A stretch of DNA of 64,000 nucleotides from Halobacteriales archaeon QS_4_69_34 (GTDB taxonomy: Archaea; Halobacteriota; Halobacteria; Halobacteriales; Halococcaceae): the NCBI GenBank assembly GCA_003021045.1, contig PXRN01000011.1, positions 1-64,000 on the forward strand, read 5' to 3'. Below are positions 42,692 through 50,073 of the stretch, piece by piece. The translations under genes and the position numbers were made by a program. Position 1 is the first letter of the stretch. Every line of letters begins with the position of its first letter. The notes under the pieces are model-generated. The model saw nothing but the letters and a program-made list of their open reading frames with translations, made no database searches and was not told the DNA's origin.

Positions 42692-43162
42692 TCACTCCTC
42701 GATCACGATGTCGGCGATCATCCCGTTGGACTTGTGCGGTTGACACCAGTAGCGGTACTCGCCGGGCGTCTCGAAGGTGTGGCTGAACTCGAAGCCCTCG
42801 TTCTCGATTGTCTCGTGGCCGCTCCAGTCCGCCCCGTCGGGCTGGCTGTCGACGTGAACGTTGTGGCCGGCCGAGCGCCAGACGAATCGCACCGTCGCCC
42901 CCGACGCGGCCGTCAGCGGCTCGTCGGTGCCCGGCCGGAACGCGAACTCGCCGTCCGGTCCGGCCTCGACCGTCGCTTCGTTACCGTCGGTAGTGCTACT
43001 ACCACCGCCGCCACCGTCGCCACTGTCACCGCCCCCACCGAGACAGCCGCTCAATCCAGCGGCCGCTCCGGCGGCTGCCGTGCCGGCCCGAAGTATCGTC
43101 CGGCGAGAGATGACCGCGCCGGTCCGCCGGAAGGCGACCGGGTCGCGGGGAACGTCGGTCAT
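42692..43162 (-). CDS. Halocyanin-like blue copper lipoprotein
   Basis: The 156-residue protein has a Tat lipoprotein signal (ISRRTILRAGTAAAGAAAGL with lipidated Cys40 after LSG), a Gly/Ser linker and one cupredoxin domain. Type-1 copper ligands are all present: His100 in SAGHNVHV, then Cys140, His143 and Met148 in YWCQPHKSNGM. Halocyanins are membrane-attached one-electron carriers in haloarchaea. In this locus the protein may donate electrons to, or exchange metal with, the Dyp-like or P19-like proteins; that is inference. The ATG at 43162 gives a twin-arginine segment about 20 residues in. Confidence 0.9.
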   Translation of the reverse strand: MTDVPRDPVAFRRTGAVISRRTILRAGTAAAGAAAGLSGCLGGGGDSGDGGGGGSSTTDGNEATVEAGPDGEFAFRPGTDEPLTAASGATVRFVWRSAGHNVHVDSQPDGADWSGHETIENEGFEFSHTFETPGEYRYWCQPHKSNGMIADIVIEE

Positions 43163-43317
43163 ATCCCCGCGAGTGATGTCTACGGGTATTGATCTTTTGG
43201 TCCGAACGTCGAACCGCCGCCTGCCGACTCGCTGAACGACCGGGCGGACTCGATCGGCACGTCGTCGTGAATGCGTTCGATCGACAGTCCTTTGCTGGCT
43301 CACTGGCAGAAGCAGTC

Positions 43318-43896
43318 ATGCGTTTCCGCACCGCAGCGGTCGCGGTTCTCGTGCTCGCCGCGCTGGGTGCAGTCGTCGCCTACAGCTTCATGCCAGGAAT
43401 TATCGGTGGCGGCAGTACTGCCGAGGTCGGCGGACAAGTCATTGGCGAGGAGTTCCGCGAGCGCTGGGTGAGCGACGTCTCCACGTCGCTCGAATCGAAC
43501 CACCACGCCCCGGCCGGTGCGTTCGTCGACGGCGAGTCCTACGTCGCCATCCCGATCAACAGCCGGCAGGGGACGGTCTGTGCGCTCTCGGTCGTCGACG
43601 GCGACGGCGCGGAACGCTGGCGGACCTCCATCCCCGAGGAGGAGTGCAGCGTCCACTCCTACTCCGACCCGGTGATCGCCGACGGCGACGGCGACGACTC
43701 CTTCGAACTGGTGGCGACGACGGACGACGGGCTGGTCGCCGTCGTCGACCCGAACACGGGAGAGGTCACCGCCTCCTACGAGCGGGACGTGCCGGTCCGG
43801 ACGTTCCCGACGCTCACCGATTACGATGGCGACGGAATCGAGGAAGTCCTCGTCGTCTACGGCGACGGCCGCGTCGTCGCGCTCTCGGCCGGGTAG
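43318..43896 (+). CDS. Exported PQQ-like beta-propeller fragment, 192 aa
   Basis: A signal anchor (RTAAVAVLVLAALGAVVAYS) is followed by propeller-like repeats: CALSVVDGDGAERWRTSIPEE, DPVIADGDGDDSFELVATTDDG then LVAVVDPNTGEVTASYE, and PTLTDYDGDGIEEVLVVYGDG. Each D-x-D-G-D-x-x-x-E block resembles FG-GAP/PQQ-type blades that often bind Ca. Only about three blades are encoded, whereas complete propellers have six to eight, so the gene may be truncated or work as a partial domain. It ends VVALSAG with a normal stop at 43896. Confidence 0.65.
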   Translation: MRFRTAAVAVLVLAALGAVVAYSFMPGIIGGGSTAEVGGQVIGEEFRERWVSDVSTSLESNHHAPAGAFVDGESYVAIPINSRQGTVCALSVVDGDGAERWRTSIPEEECSVHSYSDPVIADGDGDDSFELVATTDDGLVAVVDPNTGEVTASYERDVPVRTFPTLTDYDGDGIEEVLVVYGDGRVVALSAG

Positions 43897-43966
43897 CGTC
43901 GCGGCCGCTCGGCGCGATCGACGAGCCGACCCGACGCGACCGGCGAACTCGCGTGGATTCGACGCC

Positions 43967-43983
43967 CGAACCAGAATCGGCTT
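43967..43983 (+). promoter_or_regulatory. Second copy of the 17-base promoter word
   Basis: cgaaccagaatcggctt is identical to 39968-39984. It lies about 25-40 nt before the ATG at 44008 and probably covers BRE and TATA of that gene. Confidence 0.5.
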
Positions 43984-44007
43984 CTCTCCGGGGGACCGAT
44001 CACGGGT

Positions 44008-44271
44008 ATGGACCGACGCGCCTTCCTCCGTGCGGGTGCTGGCACGGCGAGTGTGGCTGCGCTCGCCGGCTGTACCGGGCTCTTCGAGACGCGTTCGGTG
44101 TCGACGGGCGTGCCACCGGTCGTCGAGAACCGCCCCGAGGCGGTCTACTATCCCTCTCACGTCGAGGGCATGGAGGTGTATGGAACGCACCCGCTTCGAA
44201 GTGGGACGCTGGACTCGCCCGGGGATGCCGGTAGAGCGGGCGCGTGGAATCGAAGCGGGTGCCACCGATAG
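44008..44271 (+). pseudogene. Truncated Tat lipoprotein, N-terminal part of a P19-like/DUF7350-type gene
   Basis: MDRRAFLRAGAGTASVAALA then GCTGLFETRS is an intact Tat lipoprotein signal. The next part, RPEAVYYPSHVEGMEVYG, looks like the beginning of the same type of Met-binding lipoprotein as 35236-36602, which continues YRFGLMYSVPH at this point. Here the sequence breaks after about 66 residues into Arg/Ser/Gly-rich text and stops at 44271. The remainder of the gene is missing, so the peptide is probably non-functional. Confidence 0.6.
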
Positions 44272-44368
44272 TCACGTCGATCGTCCCGTCTTCGGTGAGC
44301 GACGCCGACTCCTGAACTCACTCCCGAACCTCGATCCAGCCCGTCTTTCCGCTACCGATCGTCGCCAT
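44246..44368 (-). pseudogene. Minus-strand gene relic with in-frame TGA
   Basis: From an ATG at 44368 the minus strand reads MATIGSGKTGWIEVRE, then TGA (44318-44320), then in the same frame VQESASLTEDGTIDVTIGGT-RFDS before losing coding character. The two parts together look like one natural beta-rich sequence interrupted by a stop. It abuts the broken end of the truncated lipoprotein gene, which suggests a recombination or deletion junction near 44200-44245. Family not recognised. Confidence 0.4.
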
Positions 44369-44487
44369 CGGACTGAGTTACGCCATAGTTTTCGTTTAGA
44401 CAAACCGTAGCTCCTCCTGATCGGCATCGATGTCGCGTGAACGGCGACACATCGAACGCGTGGTCGGTTTCCGCGGCGTCGGTGGTG

Positions 44488-44496
44488 GGTATTAGT
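44488..44496 (+). promoter_or_regulatory. TATA box of nadE
   Basis: gggtattag lies about 28 nt before the ATG at 44521. Confidence 0.5.
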
Positions 44497-44520
44497 CGGC
44501 CGAGCACCTACCGACGGTCG

Positions 44521-45354
44521 ATGTCCGAGCCAGCGGCGGACCACGCGGCGGACGCACCGCTCGACCTGACGTTCTCGGCGGCCGAACTCGACGCCCGTCG
44601 CGAACGTATCGTGGGGTTCATCGAGGAGGTAGTCGCGGATGCCGGGACCGACGGCGCGACGCTTGGCCTCTCGGGCGGGATCGACTCGACGCTCACCGCC
44701 CACCTCGCGGTCGAAGCGCTCGGGACGGAGGGTCTCCACGGGCTCGTGCTGCCCAGCGAGGTCAGTAGTGGCGAGAACATGAGCGACGCCGAGCGCGTCG
44801 CCGAGGATCTGGGAATCGAGTACGACCTCATCGAGATCGATCCGATCGTACGGGCCGTCTTCGAGGCCTACCCCGCGGGGGCCGACGACCGGATGGCCGC
44901 CGGCAACGTCCGGGTGCGGGCGCGCGCCGTGCTCAACTACTTCGTCGCCAACCACGAGAACCGCCTCGTGCTCGGCACCGGCAATCGCAGCGAGGCGCTC
45001 GCGGGGTATTTCACCAAGTACGGCGACCAGGCCGTGGACTGCAACCCGATCGGCAACCTCTACAAACAGCAGGTTCGCCAGCTCGCCGCCCACGTCGGCG
45101 TGCCCGAGGCGCTCGTCACGAAGACGCCGAGCGCGGGGATGTGGGTCGGCCAGACCGACGAAGCGGAGCTGGAGATGGGCTACGACACCCTCGACGCGAT
45201 CCTCGCGCTCCACGTCGACGGCCCGCTCTCGGCGGCGGCGACGGCGCGCGCGCCCGGCGTCGACGGGGCGGCCGTCGAGCGCGTCGCGGAGCTCGTCGCG
45301 ACGAGCGAGCACAAGCGCCACGTGCCGCCCACGCCCGAATCGCCCGGCGTCTGA
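44521..45354 (+). CDS. nadE: NH3-dependent NAD+ synthetase
   Basis: The 277-residue protein adenylates and amidates deamido-NAD to NAD. It carries the PP-loop SGGIDST (51-57) in GATLGLSGGIDSTLTAHLAV, then GLVLPSEVSSGENMSDAERV. The acceptor-binding NRLVLGTGNRSEALAGYFTK and YGDQAVDCNPIGNLYKQQVR blocks follow, and then TKTPSAGMWVGQTDEAELEM. No glutaminase domain is present, so ammonia is the likely nitrogen source. Length and motif order are normal for archaeal NadE. Monocistronic by its own TATA box and a convergent neighbour. Confidence 0.95.
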   Translation: MSEPAADHAADAPLDLTFSAAELDARRERIVGFIEEVVADAGTDGATLGLSGGIDSTLTAHLAVEALGTEGLHGLVLPSEVSSGENMSDAERVAEDLGIEYDLIEIDPIVRAVFEAYPAGADDRMAAGNVRVRARAVLNYFVANHENRLVLGTGNRSEALAGYFTKYGDQAVDCNPIGNLYKQQVRQLAAHVGVPEALVTKTPSAGMWVGQTDEAELEMGYDTLDAILALHVDGPLSAAATARAPGVDGAAVERVAELVATSEHKRHVPPTPESPGV

Positions 45355-45406
45355 CCGACGACCCCGAGCCGGGATCGGGCCCTCGGCCCGCGGCCGACCG
45401 GCACCG

Positions 45407-46093
45407 TTACCCCGGCCCCACGTCGGCCGCCGCGACGAGGTCGGCGAACGCCGTCGCCTCGCGACGATCCGCGACCGTACGCGGGGCGTCGTCGCGCAGG
45501 CGCTCTTTGAGGGTCCGGAGTGCGGCCGGATCGTTGGCCGCGAGCTCGTCGGCCACGGTCGCGGGCTCCTCGAGTATTCGTGAGACCAGTCCGATCCGCA
45601 GGGCTGCCTCGCTGTCGAGGACCCGCCCCGAGAGCGCGAGATCGAGCGCGTCGCCGAGTCCGAGTATTCGGGGCAGGCGGCGGGTGCCACCCCACGCACC
45701 GAACAGGCCGAATTCGACGCCGGGCTCGGCGAAAGTCGCCCGCGGAGTCCCGATTCGGAGATCGCAGGCGAGCGCGATCTCGACCCCGCCGCCGCGGGCG
45801 GCCCCGTCGATCTCGGCGACCACGACGCTTTCCGAATCCTCGATGGCGTTGCCGACGCGTTGGCCGCGACCGGCGAACGCTTCGGCACTCTCGCGGTCGA
45901 GATCGGCGACGTCGTCGAGATCCGCGCCGGCACAGAACGCCGAGCCCGCGCCGCGGAGGCGCAGGATAGGGGCTTCGGCCGTGGTGATCGCGCGTTCGAG
46001 CCGGTCGAGTGCGTCCGGGGTGAGCGCGTTGCGGCGCTCGGGGCGGTCGAGGGTCACGACCCTGACGCCCGCCTCGTCGGTGACGCCGATCAT
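45407..46093 (-). CDS. Enoyl-CoA hydratase/isomerase family protein
   Basis: The 228-residue crotonase-fold protein shows VVTLDRPERRNALTPDALDR, the oxyanion-hole strand LRGAGSAFCAGADLDDVADL and the second conserved block AEIDGAARGGGVEIALACDL. FGLFGAWGGTRRLPRILGLG and SGRVLDSEAALRIGLVSRIL follow. GGGVE places one catalytic Glu; the second acidic residue is not evident in GAWGGTRRL, so isomerase or hydrolase chemistry is possible. It acts on acyl-CoA thioesters in the cytosol. It is somewhat short at the C-terminus relative to about 255-residue relatives. The ATG at 46093 has a TATA-like ggcctttgg about 27 nt upstream. Confidence 0.85.
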   Translation of the reverse strand: MIGVTDEAGVRVVTLDRPERRNALTPDALDRLERAITTAEAPILRLRGAGSAFCAGADLDDVADLDRESAEAFAGRGQRVGNAIEDSESVVVAEIDGAARGGGVEIALACDLRIGTPRATFAEPGVEFGLFGAWGGTRRLPRILGLGDALDLALSGRVLDSEAALRIGLVSRILEEPATVADELAANDPAALRTLKERLRDDAPRTVADRREATAFADLVAAADVGPG

Positions 46094-46152
46094 GGTCACC
46101 GAAACGGGCGGTTTCCAAAGGCCTTTGCCCTCTCCGACCCTCCTCTCGGGCG

Positions 46153-46986
46153 ATGGAGACCGTCCTCCGGGTCCGGCGGGCCGTGCGGGCGGCCGTCCGG
46201 GACGTCGAGCCCGAGCGATTCCGGAGCGCCGTCCACGACGCGCTCGACGACGGTCCGGTGGCCCCGGGACTGTTGACGGTGCGCTGTGCCCGTGCCGTCG
46301 CATCCGACTTGGCAGTCGAGAGCGTCGCCGAGCGCGCGGCGGGCGTCCAGCTCGTCTACGAGGGCCTCCGGCTGACGCGGACGCTCGCCCGCGAGGAGCC
46401 GTGGGCGAGCAACGGGACGGTCGACGGCAGCGACGACGCGACGGTCGAGGGGGTGGCAGCCGACGGTGCGGCACTCGACGGTGCAGCGTCCGGCGCGACG
46501 GGGGGCGACGGGACGGGGGCCGGCGGGGCAGCCGATGGACCGGCGCACACCGGGACGATCACGGGGGCCGACAGGAGGATCGACCGCGAGACGGCCGACG
46601 TCGCGGTGCTCGTGGCCGACGTGCTCGTCGCACGCGGCTTCTCGGTGCTCGCCCGGACCGCGGCCGCCGGGCGGGCCGTCGAGACCGTCCGGGCGTTCGG
46701 CCGCGACCGGACGCTCGCTCGATCGGTCGCGGACCCCGGGCCGCTCGATGGCAGTCTCGAAGCCGACGTGTTCGTGCTCGCGGCCGTCGCCGGGACGAGT
46801 GCCGCCGGCGGGGACGCGCCGGACGCGCTCCGCGAGTACGTCGCCGACCTCGGCCGGTCGTACGCCGGCGAGCGGCCGGCCGCCGAGGACCTATTCACGG
46901 CCGACGTCGAGACGTCGCTCGAATCGCTCTCGCCTTCGCGTGCCGGGGCGGTCGGCGGGAGCGTCTGCCCCCCTGCCGACCGGTGA
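46153..46986 (+). CDS. Haloarchaeal helical protein, 277 aa (DUF7114-like), unknown function
   Basis: METVLRVRRAVRAAVRDVEP starts an all-alpha N-terminal domain. A Gly/Ala/Thr/Asp low-complexity insertion occupies roughly residues 90-135. A second helical part has RETADVAVLVADVLVARGFS and RAVETVRAFGRDRTLARSVA. The helix pattern recalls isoprenyl-diphosphate-synthase-like folds but no DDxxD motif is present, so no enzyme is proposed. It is a haloarchaeal conserved family as far as I remember. It lies divergent from the enoyl-CoA hydratase gene and upstream of tRNA-Thr. Confidence 0.65.
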   Translation: METVLRVRRAVRAAVRDVEPERFRSAVHDALDDGPVAPGLLTVRCARAVASDLAVESVAERAAGVQLVYEGLRLTRTLAREEPWASNGTVDGSDDATVEGVAADGAALDGAASGATGGDGTGAGGAADGPAHTGTITGADRRIDRETADVAVLVADVLVARGFSVLARTAAAGRAVETVRAFGRDRTLARSVADPGPLDGSLEADVFVLAAVAGTSAAGGDAPDALREYVADLGRSYAGERPAAEDLFTADVETSLESLSPSRAGAVGGSVCPPADR

Positions 46987-47090
46987 TCGCTCGTGCCTCC
47001 GGTTCCGGCCCAGCCTCCGGTCGATCGCAGCGGTCCCGGCGACCGGAACCGAAACCGATAAACGGGATTCGGCGGTAGCTCCGGGCGCTC

Positions 47091-47162
47091 GCCTGGGTAG
47101 CTTAGCGGTAAAGCGCGTCCTTGGTAAGGACGAGACCCCGGGTTCAAATCCCGGCCTAGGCT
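47091..47162 (+). tRNA. tRNA-Thr (anticodon GGT)
   Basis: The cloverleaf is complete. The acceptor stem is gcctggg (47091-47097) with cctaggc (47155-47161), one G-T wobble, and T at 47162 as discriminator. The anticodon stem is cgtcc/ggacg with loop ttggtaa, anticodon GGT at 47123-47125. The T-arm is ccggg-ttcaaat-cccgg. No intron and no encoded CCA, as usual in haloarchaea. Confidence 0.95.
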
Positions 47163-47252
47163 TGTCGAACGGACGTCCTCCTTGAGGAGTGGCTGCACGA
47201 GCCGTGACGCACCGCGTTCCCGTCCGATCCATCGCCGCCGGCTACCGCCCCG

Positions 47253-47260
47253 GCGTTTAT
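47253..47260 (+). promoter_or_regulatory. TATA-like box of the enolase-superfamily gene
   Basis: gcgtttatg about 28 nt before the ATG at 47286 fits a leaderless transcript and supports that start over an ATG at 47259, which would overlap the box. Confidence 0.45.
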
Positions 47261-47285
47261 GGGCAGCGACCGAGAACCACGCCGG

Positions 47286-48455
47286 ATGGCTCCGGAGATC
47301 ACCCGCATCGAGACTACCGAGTTCGGCTATCCCCTCCCGGACGTCGGCACCGACGGGTTCAACCTCGTCTACGAGCCGGGGACGACGACCGAGCGGAAAC
47401 TGTTCGGCCTCCGGATACATACTGACACTGGAATCGTCGGCGAGTACGTCGGGGAGAACTCGCCGGCGTTCGCCCAGGTGAACGCCGTTGCGGAGTACCT
47501 GCTCGGGAGGGATCCCCTGAGACGGGAGCGCCACTGGAGCGAGCTCCGGCGCGCGCTGCGGAAGTACGACCAGATGGGGATCGGCCCGCTCGACGTCGCA
47601 CTGTGGGATCTCGCGGGCAAACACTACGGCGCGCCGATCCACGAGCTCCTGGGTACGTACCGCGAGCGGCTGCCGGCGTACGCGTCGACCTATCACGCCG
47701 ACGACAGCGGCGGGCTGGACTCGCCGGCGGCGTACGCCGACTTCGCCGCGGCGTGTCTGGAGATGGGCTATCCGGGGTTCAAGATCCACGGCTGGGGCGG
47801 CAGCGACGAGCGACGCGACGTCGACCGCGAGGTCGCAACCGTCCACGCGGTCGGCGAGCGGGTCGGCAGCGAGATGGACCTGATGGCCGATCCGGCCTGC
47901 GAACTCGAGACGTTCGCCGACGCGCTCGAAGTGGGCCGGGCCTGCGACGAACAGGACTTCCTCTGGTACGAGGATCCCTACCGCGACGGCGGCATCAGCC
48001 AGCACGCCCACCGGACGCTCCGCGAGCGCCTCGACACGCCGTTGCTCCAGGCCGAACACGTTCGCCGGCTCGAACCCCACACCGATTTCATCGCGAGCGA
48101 GGCGACCGACTTCGTCCGGGCCGACCCAATTTACGACGGCGGGATCACCGGCGCGATGAAGGTCGCCCGCGTCGCCGAAGGGTTCGGGCTCGACGTCGAG
48201 TTCCACGCCCCGGGGCCCGCACAGCGCCACTGCATCGCCGCGACGCGCAACGCCAACTACTACGAACTCGCGCTGGTCCACCCCGACTGCGAGAACACCG
48301 CGCCGCCCGTCTATCGGGGCACGTACACGGACACACTCGAGGAGGCGATCGACGACGACGGCACCGTCCCCGTTCCCGACGGACCGGGGCTGGGCGTCGA
48401 GTACGACTGGGCGTACATCGAGGCGAACGAGACGGGCTCTCGAACGTACGAGTGA
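47286..48455 (+). CDS. Enolase superfamily protein, mandelate racemase/muconate lactonizing type
   Basis: The 389-residue protein has the capping domain (MAPEITRIETTEFGYPLPDV) and the barrel. Barrel features are MGIGPLDVALWDLAGKHYGA, GYPGFKIHGWGG with Lys166-x-His168, DLMADPAC (Asp202), WYEDPYRD (Glu229), LLQAEH (Glu258) and EFHAPGPAQRH (His307). Asp/Glu/Glu are the probable Mg ligands and Lys166 and His307 candidate acid-base residues. This is the pattern of sugar-acid dehydratases and racemases; haloarchaea use such enzymes in pentose and gluconate oxidation, but substrate cannot be told from sequence. No sugar-degradation genes are adjacent. Confidence 0.85.
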   Translation: MAPEITRIETTEFGYPLPDVGTDGFNLVYEPGTTTERKLFGLRIHTDTGIVGEYVGENSPAFAQVNAVAEYLLGRDPLRRERHWSELRRALRKYDQMGIGPLDVALWDLAGKHYGAPIHELLGTYRERLPAYASTYHADDSGGLDSPAAYADFAAACLEMGYPGFKIHGWGGSDERRDVDREVATVHAVGERVGSEMDLMADPACELETFADALEVGRACDEQDFLWYEDPYRDGGISQHAHRTLRERLDTPLLQAEHVRRLEPHTDFIASEATDFVRADPIYDGGITGAMKVARVAEGFGLDVEFHAPGPAQRHCIAATRNANYYELALVHPDCENTAPPVYRGTYTDTLEEAIDDDGTVPVPDGPGLGVEYDWAYIEANETGSRTYE

Positions 48456-48548
48456 TCGGGTCCCCGCTGTCGGGCGATCTCGCCGCCACCACGTCGCCGG
48501 CGCGGCGAGGGGGACTCGACGGGGCACTCCCGTACTCCTCGGTCGGGA

Positions 48549-48749
48549 GGCCTCGCCGGTCTCCTCGAACACCTCGATGAGGCGCCCGATGCGATCGCCG
48601 GTCCCGTTGACGTGCTCCTCGAAGAACGCTCGGATGTCCCCGTCGACGGTCCGTTCGGCACTCCACTCGTCGGCCGCGGTGGGCCCGTGCTCGGCTCCCG
48701 CGTCGCCATCGGATACGTCCGACCGGCGGATGAAAGCGGTCGATTGGCG
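48549..48749 (-). pseudogene. Possible small gene or relic lacking a start codon
   Basis: Directly after the TAG of the alpha/beta hydrolase the same minus-strand frame stays open and reads SDGDAGAEHGPTAADEWSAE, then RTVDGDIRAFFEEHVNGTG and DRIGRLIEVFEETGEA, natural acidic helical protein sequence. No ATG or GTG begins it; the codon before SDG is GTA (48714-48716), one change from GTG. To the left the frame turns Arg/Pro-rich; an adjacent frame continues with LPTEEYGSAPSS. It is probably a decayed small gene. Confidence 0.35.
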
Positions 48750-49586
48750 CTACCCGAGGAACGTCCGGAGGAGGCGAACGACGGCCGCTGGGTCCTCACG
48801 GGGCGGCCAGTGGGCGCAGTCATCGAGCACGGCCAGCCGTCCGTCCGGGAGGCGCTCGGCCGCCCGCTCGGCCCACGCGAGGGGCACCACCTCGTCCTGA
48901 GCACCGTGGATCAGAAGCGTCGGCACGTCGACGCCGCCCAGCCGGGGAGTGAAGTCGGTGCGGTAGCCCGTCCGGGTGATCTCGTGGGCGCGAAAGCTCC
49001 GGAACGCGACGCCGGCGTTCGGACGTTTGGCGTACTCCCACACGCGGTCGATCGCCTCGGACGAGAGCCCCTCCACGTCGGCGACGATACCGCCGAGGCT
49101 CGCCTTCGTCAGCCTCCGGGAGCGAGCGAACAGCGCGATGGCGAGCCGGTTGGGTAGTTGGACGCGCGCGAGCAGCCACGAGAGCCGGCCGTTGGGGAGC
49201 TCCCGGCCCAGCCCGAAGCTGTCGATGAGCGCGAGCCGGCGGAGCGAAACGTCCGAATCGAGCGCCAGTCCGAGCCCGACCGCGCCGCCCAGCGAGAGCC
49301 CGGCGACCGCCGGCTCCGCGAGGTCGAGCGCGTCACAGAAGCCCGTCATCGTCGCCACGTGGCGCTCTACCGTGTAGGCCACGTCGGGCGTGTCGCTGTC
49401 GCCGTAGCCCAGCAGATCCGGCGCGATCACGCGGAAGTCCTCGGCCAGCGGATCGAGCACCGCTCCCCACGAGACGGGCGCGGCGTCGACGATGCCGCCG
49501 TGCAACAGGAGGAGTGGTGGTCCTGCGCCGGCGTCGCGGTAGTGGATGCGGTGGCCGTCGACGGTGGTCGATCGGTCTGTCGCCAT
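48750..49586 (-). CDS. Alpha/beta hydrolase
   Basis: The 278-residue protein has the classic fold: HYRDAGAGPPLLLLHGG (oxyanion loop HGG), FRVIAPDLLGYGDSDTPD, nucleophile elbow GLSLGG with Ser98, the acid in LLIHGAQDEVVPLAWAERAA and His in VLDDCAHWPPREDP. The size and motifs suit esterases, haloalkane-dehalogenase-like or C-C hydrolases; the substrate is unknown. There is no signal peptide. A stretch around residues 140-180 forms the cap domain. It is encoded alone on the minus strand, with a possible small relic immediately downstream. Confidence 0.9.
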   Translation of the reverse strand: MATDRSTTVDGHRIHYRDAGAGPPLLLLHGGIVDAAPVSWGAVLDPLAEDFRVIAPDLLGYGDSDTPDVAYTVERHVATMTGFCDALDLAEPAVAGLSLGGAVGLGLALDSDVSLRRLALIDSFGLGRELPNGRLSWLLARVQLPNRLAIALFARSRRLTKASLGGIVADVEGLSSEAIDRVWEYAKRPNAGVAFRSFRAHEITRTGYRTDFTPRLGGVDVPTLLIHGAQDEVVPLAWAERAAERLPDGRLAVLDDCAHWPPREDPAAVVRLLRTFLG

Positions 49587-49676
49587 GCCCCCGGTTCGGG
49601 GGACGTCCTACATGGATCGTGCGGTCCCGGGTGCCGGACACACTTCTCGGGGCCGATCCGTTCGTGGCGGATGTGA

Positions 49677-50000
49677 GCGGTGGCTGGAGAGGAGGGAGAG
49701 CATGGCATCGAGACGGAACAGGTCGGACCGGAGTACACCAGCCGGCGGTGCTCGCATGCCGACTGCGGCTTTACCCACGAGGACAACCGCAGCGGCGAGC
49801 GCTTCGAGTGCTGCAAGTGCGGCTACACGGTGAACGCGGACTACGACGCCAGCAAGAACGTCGCCCTCCGGTACGCCCGGAAGCGCCGGCACAGACTGCG
49901 TTCCTCGCCCAAGACGGGGAGCGCAGACACACCCGTAGATGTGCGTCTAAATAGTGGGACGCTGAACGGTTCCGGTTTCTCGGCGGCTGCCGGGGACTGA
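49677..50000 (+). pseudogene. C-terminal remnant of an IS200/IS605-family TnpB
   Basis: The frame, open from a stop at 49674, contains [20 protein letters not shown] then [20 protein letters not shown] and [20 protein letters not shown]. It ends in the [10 protein letters not shown] segment usual for haloarchaeal TnpB. The CX4C...CX2C zinc ribbon and NADYDASKN, which contains the third RuvC Asp, identify the last quarter of TnpB. The wedge and the rest of RuvC (about 300 residues) are missing and no TnpA or left end is present. The 74 bases after the stop would correspond to the right end where the guide (omega) RNA scaffold ends; it closes with a cattcattcat repeat. Confidence 0.75.
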
Positions 50001-50073
50001 GAGCCGGGGGTCCAGATCGAAACCCTCCCCGCAAGACCGAGCCGCGGTTTGGCGAGGGATAGGGTAGAGTCAT

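Noticed and set aside
46356-48572. 738-codon minus-strand frame opposite the enolase-superfamily gene and tRNA-Thr
   Set aside because: It runs through a tRNA gene and opposite a well supported enzyme; only its first few codons overlap a protein-like relic, which is reported separately.
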